Assembly (NCBI GenBank): GCA_900079695.1
Contig: LT599022.1
Span: 2,069,245-2,133,244 of the forward strand
Direction: 5' to 3'
DNA from: an uncultured Alphaproteobacteria bacterium
GTDB taxonomy: Bacteria > Pseudomonadota > Alphaproteobacteria > Rhodospirillales > Rhodospirillaceae
Length of the DNA: 64,000 nt
Below, one piece after another: positions 51,096 through 63,599 of this stretch. The notes under the pieces are model-generated. The model searched no databases. It saw only the letters and a list, made by a program, of their open reading frames with translations, and was not told where the DNA came from. The position numbers were made by a program, and so were the translations under genes. The first letter of the stretch is position 1. The number at the start of each line of letters is the position of its first letter.

Positions 51096-51124
51096 CGCGG
51101 CCGCCGGAGGGTCCGGCGGCCGCG
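51096..51124 (-). repeat. strong hairpin between sucD and sucA
   Basis: Two perfect 13-bp GC arms (CGCGGCCGCCGGA and its complement) enclose a 3-base loop. On the minus strand it follows the sucD stop and has no strong T tract, so it may attenuate transcription or stabilise the sucCD message rather than end it. Confidence 0.65.
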
Positions 51125-51131
51125 CGGGGTT

Positions 51132-52009
51132 TCACAGACCCTTGAGGGCCGTTTGCATGGTTTGCCCCAGCGCGGCGGGAGAGTCCGCCACGTGGAGACC
51201 GCAGGATCGCATGAAGTCCATCTTTTCGCGGGCGGTACGGTCGCCGCCGGCGATGATCGCGCCGGCGTGGCCCATCCGTCGGCCGGGCGGCGCCGCCGCC
51301 CCCGCGACGAAGCCGACCAGCGGCTTCCGGCAGCCGGACTCCTTATAGAACATCGCGGCGTCCTCTTCGGCCGAGCCGCCGATCTCGCCGATCATGATCA
51401 TCGCCTCGGTCTCGTCGTCCTTGATGAACATGTCGAGCGCTTCGATGAAGTTGGTGCCGTTGACCGGATCGCCGCCGATGCCGATGCAGGTGGACTGCCC
51501 GAGCCCGGCGGCGGTGGTCTGCGCCACCGCCTCGTACGTCAACGTGCCCGAGCGGGACACGATGCCGACCTTACCGCGCTTGTGGATGTGCCCCGGCATG
51601 ATGCCGATCTTGCACTCGCCGGGGGTGATCACGCCCGGGCAGTTCGGCCCGATCAGGCGCGAGTCCGAGCCTTTGAGCGCACGCTTCACCCGCACCATGT
51701 CGAGGATCGGAATCCCCTCGGTGATGCAGACGATCAGCGGAATCCGGGCGTCCGTCGCTTCGAGGATCGCATCCGCAGCATAGGGCGGCGGCACGTAGAT
51801 CACCGTGGCGTCGCAGCCGGTCGCCTCCTTGGCGTCCCACACGGTATCGAACACCGGCAGGTCGAGGTGCTTCGAGCCGCCTTTGCCGGGGGTGACGCCG
51901 CCGACCATTTTGGTGCCGTAAGCGATCGCCTGCTCGGAATGGAAGGTGCCCTGCGCGCCGGTGAAGCCCTGGCAGATCACCCGGGTGTCCTTGCCGATGA
52001 GAACCGCCA

Positions 52010-52010
<1 letters not shown>
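51132..52010 (-). CDS. sucD: succinyl-CoA synthetase subunit alpha
   Basis: This subunit binds CoA and carries the phospho-histidine of the enzyme that makes succinate and nucleoside triphosphate. The 292-residue protein begins [16 protein letters not shown], has [16 protein letters not shown] and the active histidine in [11 protein letters not shown]. Its start overlaps the sucC stop by one base. Confidence 0.97.
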
Positions 52011-53212
<1,202 letters not shown>

Positions 53213-53234
53213 GAGTTCCGCCGGTCCTTTTCGG

Positions 53235-54263
<1,029 letters not shown>

Positions 54264-54344
54264 CTATACCTTTTGACTACCTTGTTTGCCATATCCTTTC
54301 AAGCAAGGCAGCCATCGGGTTTTGCGGCATCTCCACCCTCCCGG

Positions 54345-55535
54345 CTAGGGAAGATGGGGACTGCCCACATAGTCTTCCGCCTGCATTTCGATCAGGCGGG
54401 AGACCGTGCGATGAAACTCGAACCCGCCCTCCGAACCGCCGTAAAGACGTTCGGGCGGAACCTCGGCGGACGCGACCAGCTTCACGCGGTGATCGTAGAG
54501 CACGTCCACCAGCGTGACGAAGCGCCGCGCCGACGCCTCCTGCAACTCGGACATCCGCGGGATGCCCGCCAATACAATGGCATGAAAACGCGCCGCGATC
54601 TCCATATAGTCGGTGGGACCGAGGGCGCGCGCGCAAAGATCGTCGAATCCGAACCACGCGACGCAGCCCGCCGCCCGCGGCACCGGCACCTCGCGCCCCT
54701 TGACGCGGACGCTGTCGGGATGCGGCGTGTTCGAACCGGCGATTTCGAGGAAGATGCGTTCGAGCTCGGCGTCGGTTTCCGGCCCCAGCGGCGTGAGGTA
54801 GAGCTGCGCGCCGCGCAGCCGCCCGAGGCGATAGTCGCGCTCGGCGGCCAGGTGGAACACGTCCATCCGCGCCACCAGAAGATCGATGAACGGCAGGAAC
54901 TTCTCGCGTTGCAGGCCGTCCTTGTAGAGGTCCTTGGGCGGTCGGTTGGACGTGGTCACCACCACCACGCCGAGGTCGGTGAGCGCGGCGAACAGACGGC
55001 CGACGATCATCGCGTCGCCGATGTCGCGAACCTCCAGCTCGTCGAGGCACAGCACCCACAGATCGTGCGCGATCAGCCGCGCGATCGTCGCCAGCGGATC
55101 GGCCATGTCGTCCTTGGCGTAGGTGTGCGGGGCGCGGCGCATCGCGTGGAGCTGTTCGTGCACCTCGCGCATGAAGGCGTGAAAGTGGATGCGGCGTTTG
55201 GCGTGGATCGGCAGGGTTTCGTGGAACAGGTCCATCAGCATCGACTTGCCGCGGCCGACGTCGCCCCAGATGTAGATGCCGCGCGGCGGTTTCGGGATTT
55301 CGGCACGGCCGAAGCGCAGGCGGTCGAGCCATCCGCCGAAGCCGCCCTCCGCCACCGGCGCGGGACGGTAGCCCGCGAGCCGGTCCGACAGCGTCTGCAA
55401 CTGACTGGCGATTTCCTCCTGTCCCGGATCGGGTTTCAGCCTGCCGCCGGCAAGCATCGCGCAATAGGCGGCCAACACCCCGCCACGTTCCGGCTTGCCG
55501 CCGTCGACTGCGCCGAATCCTGCCTCGACATGCAT
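54345..55535 (-). CDS. zapE: cell division ATPase ZapE (AFG1 family)
   Basis: This 396-residue AAA+ type ATPase is related to mitochondrial AFG1 and E. coli ZapE, which binds FtsZ. It has Walker A IWGDVGRGKSMLMD near 90, the family's IHFHAFMREVHEQLH, Walker B LCLDELEVRDIGDAM and sensor TTSNRPPKDLY. It starts MHVEAGFG. It stands upstream of mdh as often in alphaproteobacteria, with a promoter region between the two. Confidence 0.93.
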   Translation of the reverse strand: MHVEAGFGAVDGGKPERGGVLAAYCAMLAGGRLKPDPGQEEIASQLQTLSDRLAGYRPAPVAEGGFGGWLDRLRFGRAEIPKPPRGIYIWGDVGRGKSMLMDLFHETLPIHAKRRIHFHAFMREVHEQLHAMRRAPHTYAKDDMADPLATIARLIAHDLWVLCLDELEVRDIGDAMIVGRLFAALTDLGVVVVTTSNRPPKDLYKDGLQREKFLPFIDLLVARMDVFHLAAERDYRLGRLRGAQLYLTPLGPETDAELERIFLEIAGSNTPHPDSVRVKGREVPVPRAAGCVAWFGFDDLCARALGPTDYMEIAARFHAIVLAGIPRMSELQEASARRFVTLVDVLYDHRVKLVASAEVPPERLYGGSEGGFEFHRTVSRLIEMQAEDYVGSPHLP

Positions 55536-55678
55536 CAGGAAGACCTCAACCTCCGCGCGCCCGAACGGAGCGCCCTTCCATAGATGGGCACACCGGCGGC
55601 AAGGTCAATCCATACCGTTCTCTTAATCGCGGCAATCTGTTACAGTGTCGGCCCCGCGCAAAACCGAGGCCGATTCCG

Positions 55679-56032
55679 ATGACCGCACCGCCCCGTTTCC
55701 GGCTCCGCCGTTCCGCCGTCGCGGCCCTCGCGCTCGCCGCCCTGACGTTCACCTCGGCCTGCGCAGGGGCATTCGTGGACCGCCGCCGCGACACCGGCAC
55801 CGGCAAGCTCGTCTACGTCGGCGAATCCAAGCCCGACGCGCCGTCGATCTGCTACAACTCCTGGACCGCAACGCCGCAGCAGGTCGCGCAGATGGCCCAG
55901 CAGGTGTGCGCCGAACGCGACGAAGAGGCGGTGCCGGTGCGGCAGACCACGTTCGACTGCCGTCTCTTCTACCCGGTCCGCGCCGACTTCAAGTGCGTGC
56001 CGCGCGGCAGCGCCCTGCCGCCCGCGCCGTGA
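55679..56032 (+). CDS. small putative lipoprotein
   Basis: This 117-residue protein has an Arg-rich N-terminus, a hydrophobic segment and a plausible lipobox TSAC (about residues 26-29), then a mature part with an even number of cysteines (ICYNSW, QVCAERD, FDCRLF, FKCVPR) that could form two disulphides. I do not know the family. The lipoprotein call is moderate because the region before the Cys is not a perfect lipobox. It overlaps the TPR gene by four bases. Confidence 0.65.
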   Translation: MTAPPRFRLRRSAVAALALAALTFTSACAGAFVDRRRDTGTGKLVYVGESKPDAPSICYNSWTATPQQVAQMAQQVCAERDEEAVPVRQTTFDCRLFYPVRADFKCVPRGSALPPAP

Positions 56033-57552
56033 GCGGCGGAGACTACGCCGAAGCCCTCTCGCGGTTCGTCTCGGGGGATCGCGACCCGACCCTGTTCGAC
56101 GCGGTGCTCGCGGCCGATCCCGGCCACCGCGCCGCCCGCCTCAATCGCGGCGTACTGCGCCACCAGCTCGGCCGCGACGCCGACGCCCTCGCCGATTTCG
56201 ACGCGCTCGTCGCGCTCGACCCCGACGACGCCGGAGCGCGGTTCAACCGCGCCACCACCCGCCTCCGCCTCGGCCGCACCGCCGAAGCCGCCGCCGACCT
56301 CGCGCTCGCGGCGGCGCAAGAACCCGATGCGGTCGACATCCGCGTCCAGCTGGTGCGCGTCCGCCTCGAACTCGGCGACGTTGCGGCCGCGCTCGCCGAC
56401 GCCGAAGCCGGACTCGCCCGCGCCGACGCGGCGCCCCTCCACGACATCCGCGGCCTCGCGCTCGCCGCCTGCGGCCGCCTGGCCGAGGCGGAAGCCGCGT
56501 TCGTCGCCGCGGTTGCGCGCGACCCGGCGCTGCGCGACGCCCATCACAACCTCGGCCTGGTGCGGGACGATCTCGGCCGCCCCGACGACGCGCTGACCGC
56601 CTACGCCGCGGCCGCGGCGCTCGATCCCGCCGATCCGGAGCCGCGCTTCTGCGCCGCGCTCGCCCGCCTCGCGCGGGGCGACCTCGCGGCCGCGTGGCCG
56701 GACTTCCGGCGCCGCCACGCCCGCCCCGGCGCGCCCGAACCGCGCCACGCCCATCTGCCCGAATGGCGTGGCGAACGCCTCGACGCCCCGCTGCTGCTGG
56801 TGAGCGAGCAGGGATTCGGCGACACCCTGCTGTTCGGCCGCTTCGCCGCCGCGGCCGCACGCCGCGCCGGAGCCGCGATCCTCGAAGCTCCCGCGCCGTT
56901 GCTGCCGCTGTTCGCGGAGGTTCCCGGCCTATCCGTGACCGACCGTTTTACCGGGCATGCCGCCGCCCGCTGCGGGCTGCCGGATCTCCCCGCGGTTCTC
57001 GGCGTCGGCGACTTTTCGGATCTTGCCGCGTTCCCGGCGTCCTACCTCGCCGCGCCGCCTGCGCGCATCGCGCACTGGCGCCAATCCCTCGGCGATGCGG
57101 CGGGACCGCGGCTCGGCATCGTCTGGCGCGGCCGCGCGGAAACCCGAACCGCCCCCCACCTCACCCGCGCGATCCCGCTCGCGGCGCTTCTCGGCGCGCT
57201 ACCGCCGGACGCCGACATCCTCCCCCTCCAGCCGGTCGCCGACCCCGACGACGCGCGCCGCCTCGCCGACGATCCGCGCGTCCGCGATGCCGCACCCGCC
57301 GACTTCGCCGATACCGCCGCCCTGGCAACGCTCTGCGATCTCGTCGTCGGCGCCGATTCCGGCCCGATCCACGCCGCCCTCGCGGTCGGCGCGGAAACCT
57401 GGGTGCTGCCGCCATTCTCCCCCGACTGGCGCTGGAGCACCGCCCCCGACACCACCCCGTGGTATCCCGCCGCCCGGCTGCTCCGGCAGCCCGCCCCGGA
57501 GCGGTGGCCGCTCGCGGCGCTGAAGCGCGCAGTGCTGGATAAATTCCGCTGA
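56029..57552 (+). CDS. TPR protein with glycosyltransferase-like C-terminal domain
   Basis: This 507-residue protein begins at GTG 56029, overlapping the lipoprotein stop. Residues about 10-245 form tetratricopeptide repeats rich in Ala/Asp/Leu (AARLNRGVLRHQLGRDADALADFDAL and similar). The rest matches the family-9-like glycosyltransferase domain often fused to TPRs: LLVSEQGFGDTLLFGRF, then CDLVVGADSGPIHAALA near 430 and PDWRW. It may glycosylate a surface or envelope protein. The substrate is unknown. The whole gene is of very high GC. Confidence 0.8.
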   Translation: MSGGDYAEALSRFVSGDRDPTLFDAVLAADPGHRAARLNRGVLRHQLGRDADALADFDALVALDPDDAGARFNRATTRLRLGRTAEAAADLALAAAQEPDAVDIRVQLVRVRLELGDVAAALADAEAGLARADAAPLHDIRGLALAACGRLAEAEAAFVAAVARDPALRDAHHNLGLVRDDLGRPDDALTAYAAAAALDPADPEPRFCAALARLARGDLAAAWPDFRRRHARPGAPEPRHAHLPEWRGERLDAPLLLVSEQGFGDTLLFGRFAAAAARRAGAAILEAPAPLLPLFAEVPGLSVTDRFTGHAAARCGLPDLPAVLGVGDFSDLAAFPASYLAAPPARIAHWRQSLGDAAGPRLGIVWRGRAETRTAPHLTRAIPLAALLGALPPDADILPLQPVADPDDARRLADDPRVRDAAPADFADTAALATLCDLVVGADSGPIHAALAVGAETWVLPPFSPDWRWSTAPDTTPWYPAARLLRQPAPERWPLAALKRAVLDKFR

Positions 57553-57583
57553 ACCGCCCGGCCCGGATCATGCCCTAACGCAA

Positions 57584-57611
57584 AACGCCCCGGCCTTGCG
57601 GCCGGGGCGTT
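57584..57611. terminator. bidirectional hairpin between TPR gene and sdhB
   Basis: The arms AACGCCCCGGCC and GGCCGGGGCGTT with a 4-base loop lie between two convergent genes, and probably end both transcripts. Confidence 0.7.
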
Positions 57612-57632
57612 GCGTTCGTCCGGTGGGAGGCC

Positions 57633-58412
57633 TCAGAAGGCGCGTTCCATCACCAGAATCTTGAGGTCGGCGATCGCCTTCGCCGGGTTCAGGCCCTTCG
57701 GGCAGGCCTTGGTGCAGTTGAGGATGGTATGGCAGCGATAGAGCTTGAACGGATCCTCGAGGTCGTCGAGGCGTTCGCCCAAGGCTTCGTCGCGGCTGTC
57801 CTGCACCCAGCGCGCCGCCTGCAGGAGGATCGCCGGGCCGAGGTAGCGGTGGGCGTTCCACCAATAGCTCGGGCACGAGGTGGCGCAGCAGAAGCACAGG
57901 ATGCATTCCCACAGGCCGTCGAGCTTGTCGCGCTCTTCCGGAGACTGCAGACGCTCCTTCTTCGGCATCGCCGAACTGGTCTTCATCCACGGCTCGATCG
58001 CGCGATATTGCGCATAGAGGTGGGTGAGGTCGCAGACCAGATCCTTGACCACTTCGAGATGGGGCAGCGGGTAGACCTTCACCGGGCCCTTGATGTCGGC
58101 GATCGGCTTGAGGCACGACAGCGTGTTGATGCCGTCGATGCACATCGAGCACGAACCGCAGATCCCTTCGCGGCAGGAGCGGCGGAAGGTCAGGGTCGGA
58201 TCGATGTCGTTCTTGATCTTGATCAAGGCATCCAGAACCATCGGCCCGATTTCGTCGAGGTCGACCTCGAAGATGTCGAGCGTGGGGTTGGACTTCTTGT
58301 CCGGATCGTAGCGGTAGATATGGAACTCCTTGACGTTCTTGGCACCGGCCGGAGCCTTGTGGGTCTTGCCGGGCTTGACGCGGGAGTTACGGGGCAGAGC
58401 GAACTGAACCAT
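57633..58412 (-). CDS. sdhB: succinate dehydrogenase iron-sulfur subunit
   Basis: This 259-residue subunit passes electrons from FAD to quinone via three iron-sulfur clusters. The 2Fe-2S ligands are [15 protein letters not shown]; the 4Fe-4S and 3Fe-4S sites are [16 protein letters not shown] and [11 protein letters not shown]. It follows sdhA by about 40 bp. Confidence 0.97.
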   Translation of the reverse strand: MVQFALPRNSRVKPGKTHKAPAGAKNVKEFHIYRYDPDKKSNPTLDIFEVDLDEIGPMVLDALIKIKNDIDPTLTFRRSCREGICGSCSMCIDGINTLSCLKPIADIKGPVKVYPLPHLEVVKDLVCDLTHLYAQYRAIEPWMKTSSAMPKKERLQSPEERDKLDGLWECILCFCCATSCPSYWWNAHRYLGPAILLQAARWVQDSRDEALGERLDDLEDPFKLYRCHTILNCTKACPKGLNPAKAIADLKILVMERAF

Positions 58413-58453
58413 GGTTTCTCCTCGGTATCCGGTGGGACACCTTCAAGTCCTGA

Positions 58454-60241
58454 TCAATACACGCGGGCCTTGGGCTCGATGTACGCGATCTCGTCGGTGA
58501 GCGTGTGGGTGTGCACCGGACGATAGTCGAGTTTGACCTTGTAGGAGTCGTCGCACCACGCGAGGGTGTGCTTCATCCATTCCTTGTCGTCGCGGTTCGG
58601 GAAGTCCTCTCGGGCATGCGCGCCGCGGCTTTCGTGCCGCGCCTCGCCGCCGACCACGGTGGTGACCGAGCAGACCATCAGGTTCTCGAGTTCCATCGCC
58701 TCGGCAAGGTCCGAGTTCCAGATCAGCGACCGGTCGGCGAGCTTGATGTCCTTGATCGTTCCGGCGATCGCGGACACTTCCTTGACGCCTTCCTTGAGGG
58801 ATTCCGCAGTGCGGAACACCGCGGCGTTCTTCTGCATCGCGAGCTGCATGTTGAGCCGGATGTCGGCCACCGAATAGCTGCCCGATGCGTGGCGCAGCCG
58901 GTCGAAGCGGGAGAGCGAGAGCTCGTCCTTCGACGCCGGCAGGGTCTTGACGAGTTCGCCCGGCTTCAGGATCTCCGCGGTGCGGAGCGCCGAGGCACGG
59001 CCGAACACGACGATGTCGAGCAGCGAGTTGCAGCCCAGGCGATTCGCGCCGTGGACCGAGACGCACGCCGCCTCGCCGATCGCCATCAGGCCGGGAACCA
59101 CGGCGTCGGGGTTGTCCTTGGTCGGACGCAGAACCTCGCCGTAGTAGTTGGTGGGGATGCCGCCCATGTTGTAGTGCACGGTCGGCAGCACCGGGATCGG
59201 CTCCTTGGTCGCGTCGACGCCGGAGAAGATCTTCGCGGTCTCGGTGATGCCCGGCAGGCGCTTGTGCAGGGTATCGTGGCCGAGATGCTCGAGGTGCAGG
59301 TCGATGTGATCCTTCTTCGGGCCGACGCCGCGGCCCTCGCGGATCTCGATGGTCATCGCGCGGGAGACCACGTCGCGGGAGGCGAGGTCCTTCGCGGTCG
59401 GCGCATAGCGCTCCATGAAGCGCTCGCCCTCGGAGTTGGTGAGGTAGCCGCCCTCGCCGCGCGCACCCTCGGTGATCAGGCAGCCCGCGGTGTAGATGCC
59501 GGTCGGGTGGAACTGCACGAACTCCATGTCCTGCAGCGGCAGGCCGGCGCGCGCGACCATCGCGTTGCCGTCGCCGGTGCAGGTGTGCGCCGAGGTGCAC
59601 GAGAAGTAGGAGCGGCCGTATCCGCCGGTGGCGAGCACCACCATGTTGGCGCGGAAGCGGTGCAGAGTGCCGTCCGAGAGGTCCCAGGCGATCACGCCGT
59701 GGCACGAGCCATCGTCGTCCATCAGCAGGTCGATGGCGAAGTACTCGATGAAGAACTCCGCGTCGTGCTTCAGGCTCTGCTGATAGAGCGCGTGCAGGAT
59801 CGCGTGGCCGGTACGGTCGGCCGCGGCGCAGGCGCGCGGCACCGGGGCCGCGCCGAAGTCGCGCATGTGGCCGCCGAACGGGCGCTGGTAGATCTTGCCC
59901 TCGTCGGTGCGCGAGAACGGCACGCCGAAGTGCTCGAGTTCGTAGACCGAAGGCACCGCCTCGCGGCACATGTATTCGATCGCGTCCTGGTCGCCGAGCC
60001 AGTCGGCGCCCTTGACGGTGTCGTACATGTGCCACTGCCAGTTGTCGTCGGACATGTTGGCGAGCGAGGCGGCGACGCCGCCCTGAGCCGCCACGGTGTG
60101 GCTGCGGGTCGGGAAGATCTTGGTCACGCAGGCGGTCTTGAAGCCCGCTTGGACCATGCCGAGCGTGGCGCGAAGGCCCGCGCCGCCGGCGCCGACGACG
60201 ACGACGTCGTATTCATGGTCGATCAGTTCATAGGCGGACAT
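58454..60241 (-). CDS. sdhA: succinate dehydrogenase flavoprotein subunit
   Basis: This 595-residue subunit oxidises succinate with covalently bound FAD. The dinucleotide fold [13 protein letters not shown] and the FAD-linking histidine in [10 protein letters not shown] lie near the start. The catalytic region has the HPTGIY and [11 protein letters not shown] segments. It begins four bases after sdhD and ends before sdhB. Confidence 0.98.
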   Translation of the reverse strand: MSAYELIDHEYDVVVVGAGGAGLRATLGMVQAGFKTACVTKIFPTRSHTVAAQGGVAASLANMSDDNWQWHMYDTVKGADWLGDQDAIEYMCREAVPSVYELEHFGVPFSRTDEGKIYQRPFGGHMRDFGAAPVPRACAAADRTGHAILHALYQQSLKHDAEFFIEYFAIDLLMDDDGSCHGVIAWDLSDGTLHRFRANMVVLATGGYGRSYFSCTSAHTCTGDGNAMVARAGLPLQDMEFVQFHPTGIYTAGCLITEGARGEGGYLTNSEGERFMERYAPTAKDLASRDVVSRAMTIEIREGRGVGPKKDHIDLHLEHLGHDTLHKRLPGITETAKIFSGVDATKEPIPVLPTVHYNMGGIPTNYYGEVLRPTKDNPDAVVPGLMAIGEAACVSVHGANRLGCNSLLDIVVFGRASALRTAEILKPGELVKTLPASKDELSLSRFDRLRHASGSYSVADIRLNMQLAMQKNAAVFRTAESLKEGVKEVSAIAGTIKDIKLADRSLIWNSDLAEAMELENLMVCSVTTVVGGEARHESRGAHAREDFPNRDDKEWMKHTLAWCDDSYKVKLDYRPVHTHTLTDEIAYIEPKARVY

Positions 60242-60245
60242 CGAA

Positions 60246-60629
60246 TTACCCCCTCAGCGCGACAATCAGGACGGAAACCACGGAGACGATCCCGAGCGCG
60301 AACGCCATCAGGTTCACGAAGACCTTCACCGCCAGCTGCACAGACCGCGGCTCCACGTAATCCTCGATGATGACTTCCATGCCCATCTTGCCGTGCAGGA
60401 AGGCCGCGGCGATGAAGCAGATCATCAATCCCGCGTTCCAGGGCTTGCCGAGCCAGGCCGCGAACTCGGCGTAGTCCGCCCCCGCGACGCTGATCACGCC
60501 GCACGCGAACCACAGGGTGAGCGGCACCAGCGCGATCGCCGACAGGCGTTCGATCCACCAATGGTGGAAGCCGTCCCTCGCCGAACCGAGCGCGCGCGCG
60601 GTCCCGAGGTCACTGCGCATTTTCGCCAT
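60246..60629 (-). CDS. sdhD: succinate dehydrogenase membrane anchor subunit
   Basis: This 127-residue subunit has three hydrophobic spans ([57 protein letters not shown]) and starts with a short charged N-terminus followed by HHWWIER. The [13 protein letters not shown] stretch is typical of SdhD heme/quinone contacts. It lies between sdhC and sdhA. Confidence 0.94.
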   Translation of the reverse strand: MAKMRSDLGTARALGSARDGFHHWWIERLSAIALVPLTLWFACGVISVAGADYAEFAAWLGKPWNAGLMICFIAAAFLHGKMGMEVIIEDYVEPRSVQLAVKVFVNLMAFALGIVSVVSVLIVALRG

Positions 60630-60650
60630 TTTCTGTTCCTCCTCCCGCTC

Positions 60651-61055
60651 TCAAAGGCTCAGGCCGAGAACCCACGCGACCACCGTCAGCGTGAGCGAGC
60701 AGGCGACCATGATGTAGCCCGACTTGTAGATCTCGGGCAGCGACAGGATCCGTCCGGTGTCCCACAGCATGTGACGGACGCCGTTGCACATGTGATAGAA
60801 CAGCGCGAACGACCATCCGAAGATCATGAAGTAGCCGAGCCACGACCCGATGAAGCTCATCGCGGTGTCGTAGGCGCTCGGCCCGGCCGCGGCCGAGACG
60901 ATCCAGTACGCGAACATCAGCGTTCCCACGAACAACGCGCCGCCGAAAAAGCGGTGGATGATCGAAAGGAACGAGGTCAAAGCAAACATGTTATAAACTT
61001 GGAGGTGCGGCGAAACGGGCCCCCCTCTCTTCAGTCTCTCTTCCAGCAAGGTCAT
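60651..61055 (-). CDS. sdhC: succinate dehydrogenase cytochrome b556 subunit
   Basis: This 134-residue heme-binding membrane subunit has the family opening RPVSPHL-like sequence GGPVSPHLQVYN, the span with SIIHRFFGGALF, and the heme-ligand histidines in FALFYHMCNGVRHMLWD. The frame is open upstream, but ATG 61055 starts at MTLLEERLKRG, the conserved start. It leads the sdhCDAB operon. Confidence 0.94.
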   Translation of the reverse strand: MTLLEERLKRGGPVSPHLQVYNMFALTSFLSIIHRFFGGALFVGTLMFAYWIVSAAAGPSAYDTAMSFIGSWLGYFMIFGWSFALFYHMCNGVRHMLWDTGRILSLPEIYKSGYIMVACSLTLTVVAWVLGLSL

Positions 61056-61158
61056 GGCGGAGTGCCCTCTTCCAGAATGGAGGGGGGAAGCTGAAATCGG
61101 ACCGTTGCGGTCCTCGTTCCCCTCCAGATTCGCACAGCAGATCAAACTCCTGAGCGAC

Positions 61159-61188
61159 AGACTACGCGGTATCCAAGACCCAAGTCAA
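61159..61188 (-). promoter_or_regulatory. possible promoter of sdhCDAB
   Basis: On the minus strand TTGACT (61183-61188) stands 18 bp before TAGTCT (61159-61164), about 105 bp from the sdhC start. The -10 is imperfect. An AT-rich stretch at 61209-61250 lies further upstream and may hold regulator sites. Confidence 0.35.
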
Positions 61189-61256
61189 CGACCGTCGGCG
61201 TCGCCGGAATATATCTATATGCGTATTAATTTTAGGGATAATATATGCCCTTACGC

Positions 61257-62147
61257 CTATTCCCCCGGAGCGCATTCCATAGCCGATATGGCCTCCGCCA
61301 GGGCCACCATACGCCGTGCGTTGTCAACGTGGAGTTGCTCGATCAACTTCCCGTCGAGGACCACCACCCCCTTTCCCTGCGCCACCCCTTCGGCGTAGGC
61401 GGCGATCAGCTCCCGCGCCTTGGCGACTTCGCCCGGAGCGGGCGCGAAAACCCGATTCGCGACCTCCAGCGTCTTCGGATGGATCAGGGTTTTGCCGTCG
61501 AATCCCATCTGTCGGCCCTGCAGGCAGGCGGCGGCGAAGCCGTCGTCGTCGGCGAGGTCGAGATGCACGCCGTCGAGCGCCGCGACTCCGGCGGCGCGGG
61601 CCGCCAGCACCACCAGGCCGAGGCTCGCGAGAAACGGCTCGCGATCGCGGGTGTGTTCGCAATGGAGATCCTTGGCGAGATCCGAGGTGCCCATCACCAG
61701 CGCCGCCACGTGCGGCGAGGCGGTGGCGATCTCCAGGGCGCGGAGGATTCCGATCGGGGTTTCGAGCATGCAGAAGATCGGCAGATTCTCCGGCCCGCCC
61801 GCGGCGCGCACCGCCGCCTGCACCTGCCGCACCGCGTCGGCGCTCTCGACCTTCGGGATCGCGAGCCCGTCGATGCCGAGCGGCGCCACCGCGCGCAGGT
61901 CGTCCATGCCCCACGGCGTGTTGAGGGCGTTGATACGGACGATCACCTCGCGGCGGCCGTACGGACGCCCCCCGGCAAGCGCGGCGGCGACGGTGCGCCG
62001 CGCCTCCGGCTTCGCGTCCGGCGACACCGCATCCTCGAAGTCGAGGATCAGGCCGTCGGCGGGCAGGCTCTTCGCCTTTTCGAGGGCGCGGGCGTTGGAC
62101 CCCGGCATGTAGAGCACGCTGCGGCGCGGGCGAACGGTGACGGCCAT
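61257..62147 (-). CDS. CitE-like lyase (HpcH/HpaI aldolase / malyl-CoA lyase family)
   Basis: This 296-residue TIM-barrel protein cleaves or forms a C-C bond next to a CoA thioester. It opens RPRRSVLYMPGSNARAL, has LILDFEDAVSPDAK and the Mg ligands in GLAIPKVES and MLETPIGI, matching citrate lyase beta and L-malyl-CoA lyase relatives. No citrate lyase alpha or gamma gene is near, so a free-standing malyl-CoA-type lyase (as in the ethylmalonyl-CoA route) or related thioesterase is more likely. AGGAG lies before the ATG 62147. The neighbouring gene is pdxY, on the other strand. Confidence 0.85.
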   Translation of the reverse strand: MAVTVRPRRSVLYMPGSNARALEKAKSLPADGLILDFEDAVSPDAKPEARRTVAAALAGGRPYGRREVIVRINALNTPWGMDDLRAVAPLGIDGLAIPKVESADAVRQVQAAVRAAGGPENLPIFCMLETPIGILRALEIATASPHVAALVMGTSDLAKDLHCEHTRDREPFLASLGLVVLAARAAGVAALDGVHLDLADDDGFAAACLQGRQMGFDGKTLIHPKTLEVANRVFAPAPGEVAKARELIAAYAEGVAQGKGVVVLDGKLIEQLHVDNARRMVALAEAISAMECAPGE

Positions 62148-62273
62148 GGGGAATTCTCCTGATTTTCGCGGGTCTGCGTCTTGGAAATGTCGTGTCCCGC
62201 CCACTTTAATCCAACCGCGGAAGGTGGCAAGATCGGCCCTTCGCCAAGGCTTTCCCCGGTCCGGACACACCCG

Positions 62274-63131
62274 ATGAGCATCCTTTCGATCCAGTCCCAC
62301 GTCGCGTTCGGCCATGTCGGCAACGCCGCCGCGGTGTTTCCGCTGCAGCTCATGGGCCACGAGGTCTGGCCGATCCACACCGTGCAATTCTCCAACCACA
62401 CCGGCTACGGCGCCTGGACCGGGCAGGTGTTCGACGCCGCGATCATCGGCGAACTGCTGCGCGGCATCTCCGAACGCGGCGCGCTGCCCGGCTGCCGCGC
62501 CGTGCTCTCGGGCTACATGGGCTCGGCGGCGACGATCCGCCAAGTCGCCCAGGCGGTCGCCACCGTGCGCGCCGCCAGCCCCGGCGCGCTCTACTGCTGC
62601 GACCCGGTGATGGGCGACGTCGGCCGCGGCGTGTTCGTCCAGCCCGGCATCCCCGAACTGATGATCGAAACCGCGGTGCCGCTCGCCGACATCGTCACCC
62701 CCAACCAGTTCGAACTGGAAATGATCACCGGCCGCAAGATCGCTTCCCTCGGCGAAGGGATCGCCGCCGCCCGCGCGGTGATCGCGATGGGGCCGAAGGT
62801 GGTGGTCGTCACCAGCCTCGTCACCCCCGACGCGCCCGCGGAAGACATCCGCGTTCTCGCCGTCACGCCCGAAGCGGCGTGGACCGTGACCACGCCGCTG
62901 CTCGCCTTCCCCACCCCGCTCAACGGCGCGGGCGACGCGCTCGCCGCCCTGTTCCTCGGCCACACCCTCAAGGGGCTCGCCGTCCCCGACGCGCTCTCGG
63001 CCACCGTTTCCGGCCTGTTCCAGCTCTTCGCCGACACCCAGGCCGCCCAAACCCGCGAACTCCAGCTCGTCGCCACCGGCGCCAAGCTCCTCGCCCCCGC
63101 CCGCACCTTCCCCGCCGTAACGGTAGGATAA
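62274..63131 (+). CDS. pdxY: pyridoxal kinase
   Basis: This enzyme phosphorylates pyridoxal in the vitamin B6 salvage pathway. The 285-residue ribokinase-fold protein starts ILSIQSHVAFGHVGNAAA and has FSNHTGYGAWTG, GYMGSAATI, YCCDPVMGD, ITGRK and the GAGDALAALFLG nucleotide motif. The start is ATG 62274. It is divergent from the CitE-like gene. Confidence 0.95.
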   Translation: MSILSIQSHVAFGHVGNAAAVFPLQLMGHEVWPIHTVQFSNHTGYGAWTGQVFDAAIIGELLRGISERGALPGCRAVLSGYMGSAATIRQVAQAVATVRAASPGALYCCDPVMGDVGRGVFVQPGIPELMIETAVPLADIVTPNQFELEMITGRKIASLGEGIAAARAVIAMGPKVVVVTSLVTPDAPAEDIRVLAVTPEAAWTVTTPLLAFPTPLNGAGDALAALFLGHTLKGLAVPDALSATVSGLFQLFADTQAAQTRELQLVATGAKLLAPARTFPAVTVG

Positions 63132-63167
63132 GTCGGGACCGGGGCTCCGCCCTGAACCGGCCTGCCT

Positions 63168-63599
63168 CTACCGCACCAGCGCGTCGAGGGCGTCGAGGAA
63201 GCGGGAGCGATCGCGGGAGGAGAAGCCGCGCGGGCCGGACGTGACTTCGCCGGTGGCACGGAGATCTGTCATGAGGTCGCGCATCGCGAGGGCGAGCCCG
63301 ACCGAGCCGCCGTCGAACACCTTGCCGGTGGGCGAGATCGCCCGGGCTCCGGCCTCGACGCAGCGCGCGGCGAGCGGCACGTCGTTGGTGACGCAGACAT
63401 CGCCGGGGGCGATCGCGGCGGCGATCCATTTGTCGGCGGCGTCGGGACCCGCCTCGACCAGCACCGAGCGGACGAACGGCAAGGTGGTGCGGAAGCCGCG
63501 GTTGGAGACGAGCACGACCGACAGGCCGCGGCGCTCCGCGACCTTGATCGCCTCGTCCTTGACCGGACAGGCGTCGGCGTCGACGTAGAGAGTTGTCAT
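63168..63599 (-). CDS. YaiI/YqxD family (DUF188) protein
   Basis: This 143-residue protein has the opening TTLYVDADACPVKDEAIKVAERR and the C-terminal SSRDRSRFLDALDALV, the DUF188 family pattern. The fold is NYN/PIN-like and a nuclease role has been suggested for it in general; no function is known here. Its start overlaps the end of the FUSC-type gene by four bases. Confidence 0.93.
   Translation of the reverse strand: MTTLYVDADACPVKDEAIKVAERRGLSVVLVSNRGFRTTLPFVRSVLVEAGPDAADKWIAAAIAPGDVCVTNDVPLAARCVEAGARAISPTGKVFDGGSVGLALAMRDLMTDLRATGEVTSGPRGFSSRDRSRFLDALDALVR

Noticed and set aside
47990-51145. Long open frame (1051 codons) on the + strand opposite sucA
   Set aside because: It is the mirror of a conserved enzyme gene and has no domain, ribosome-binding site or promoter of its own.
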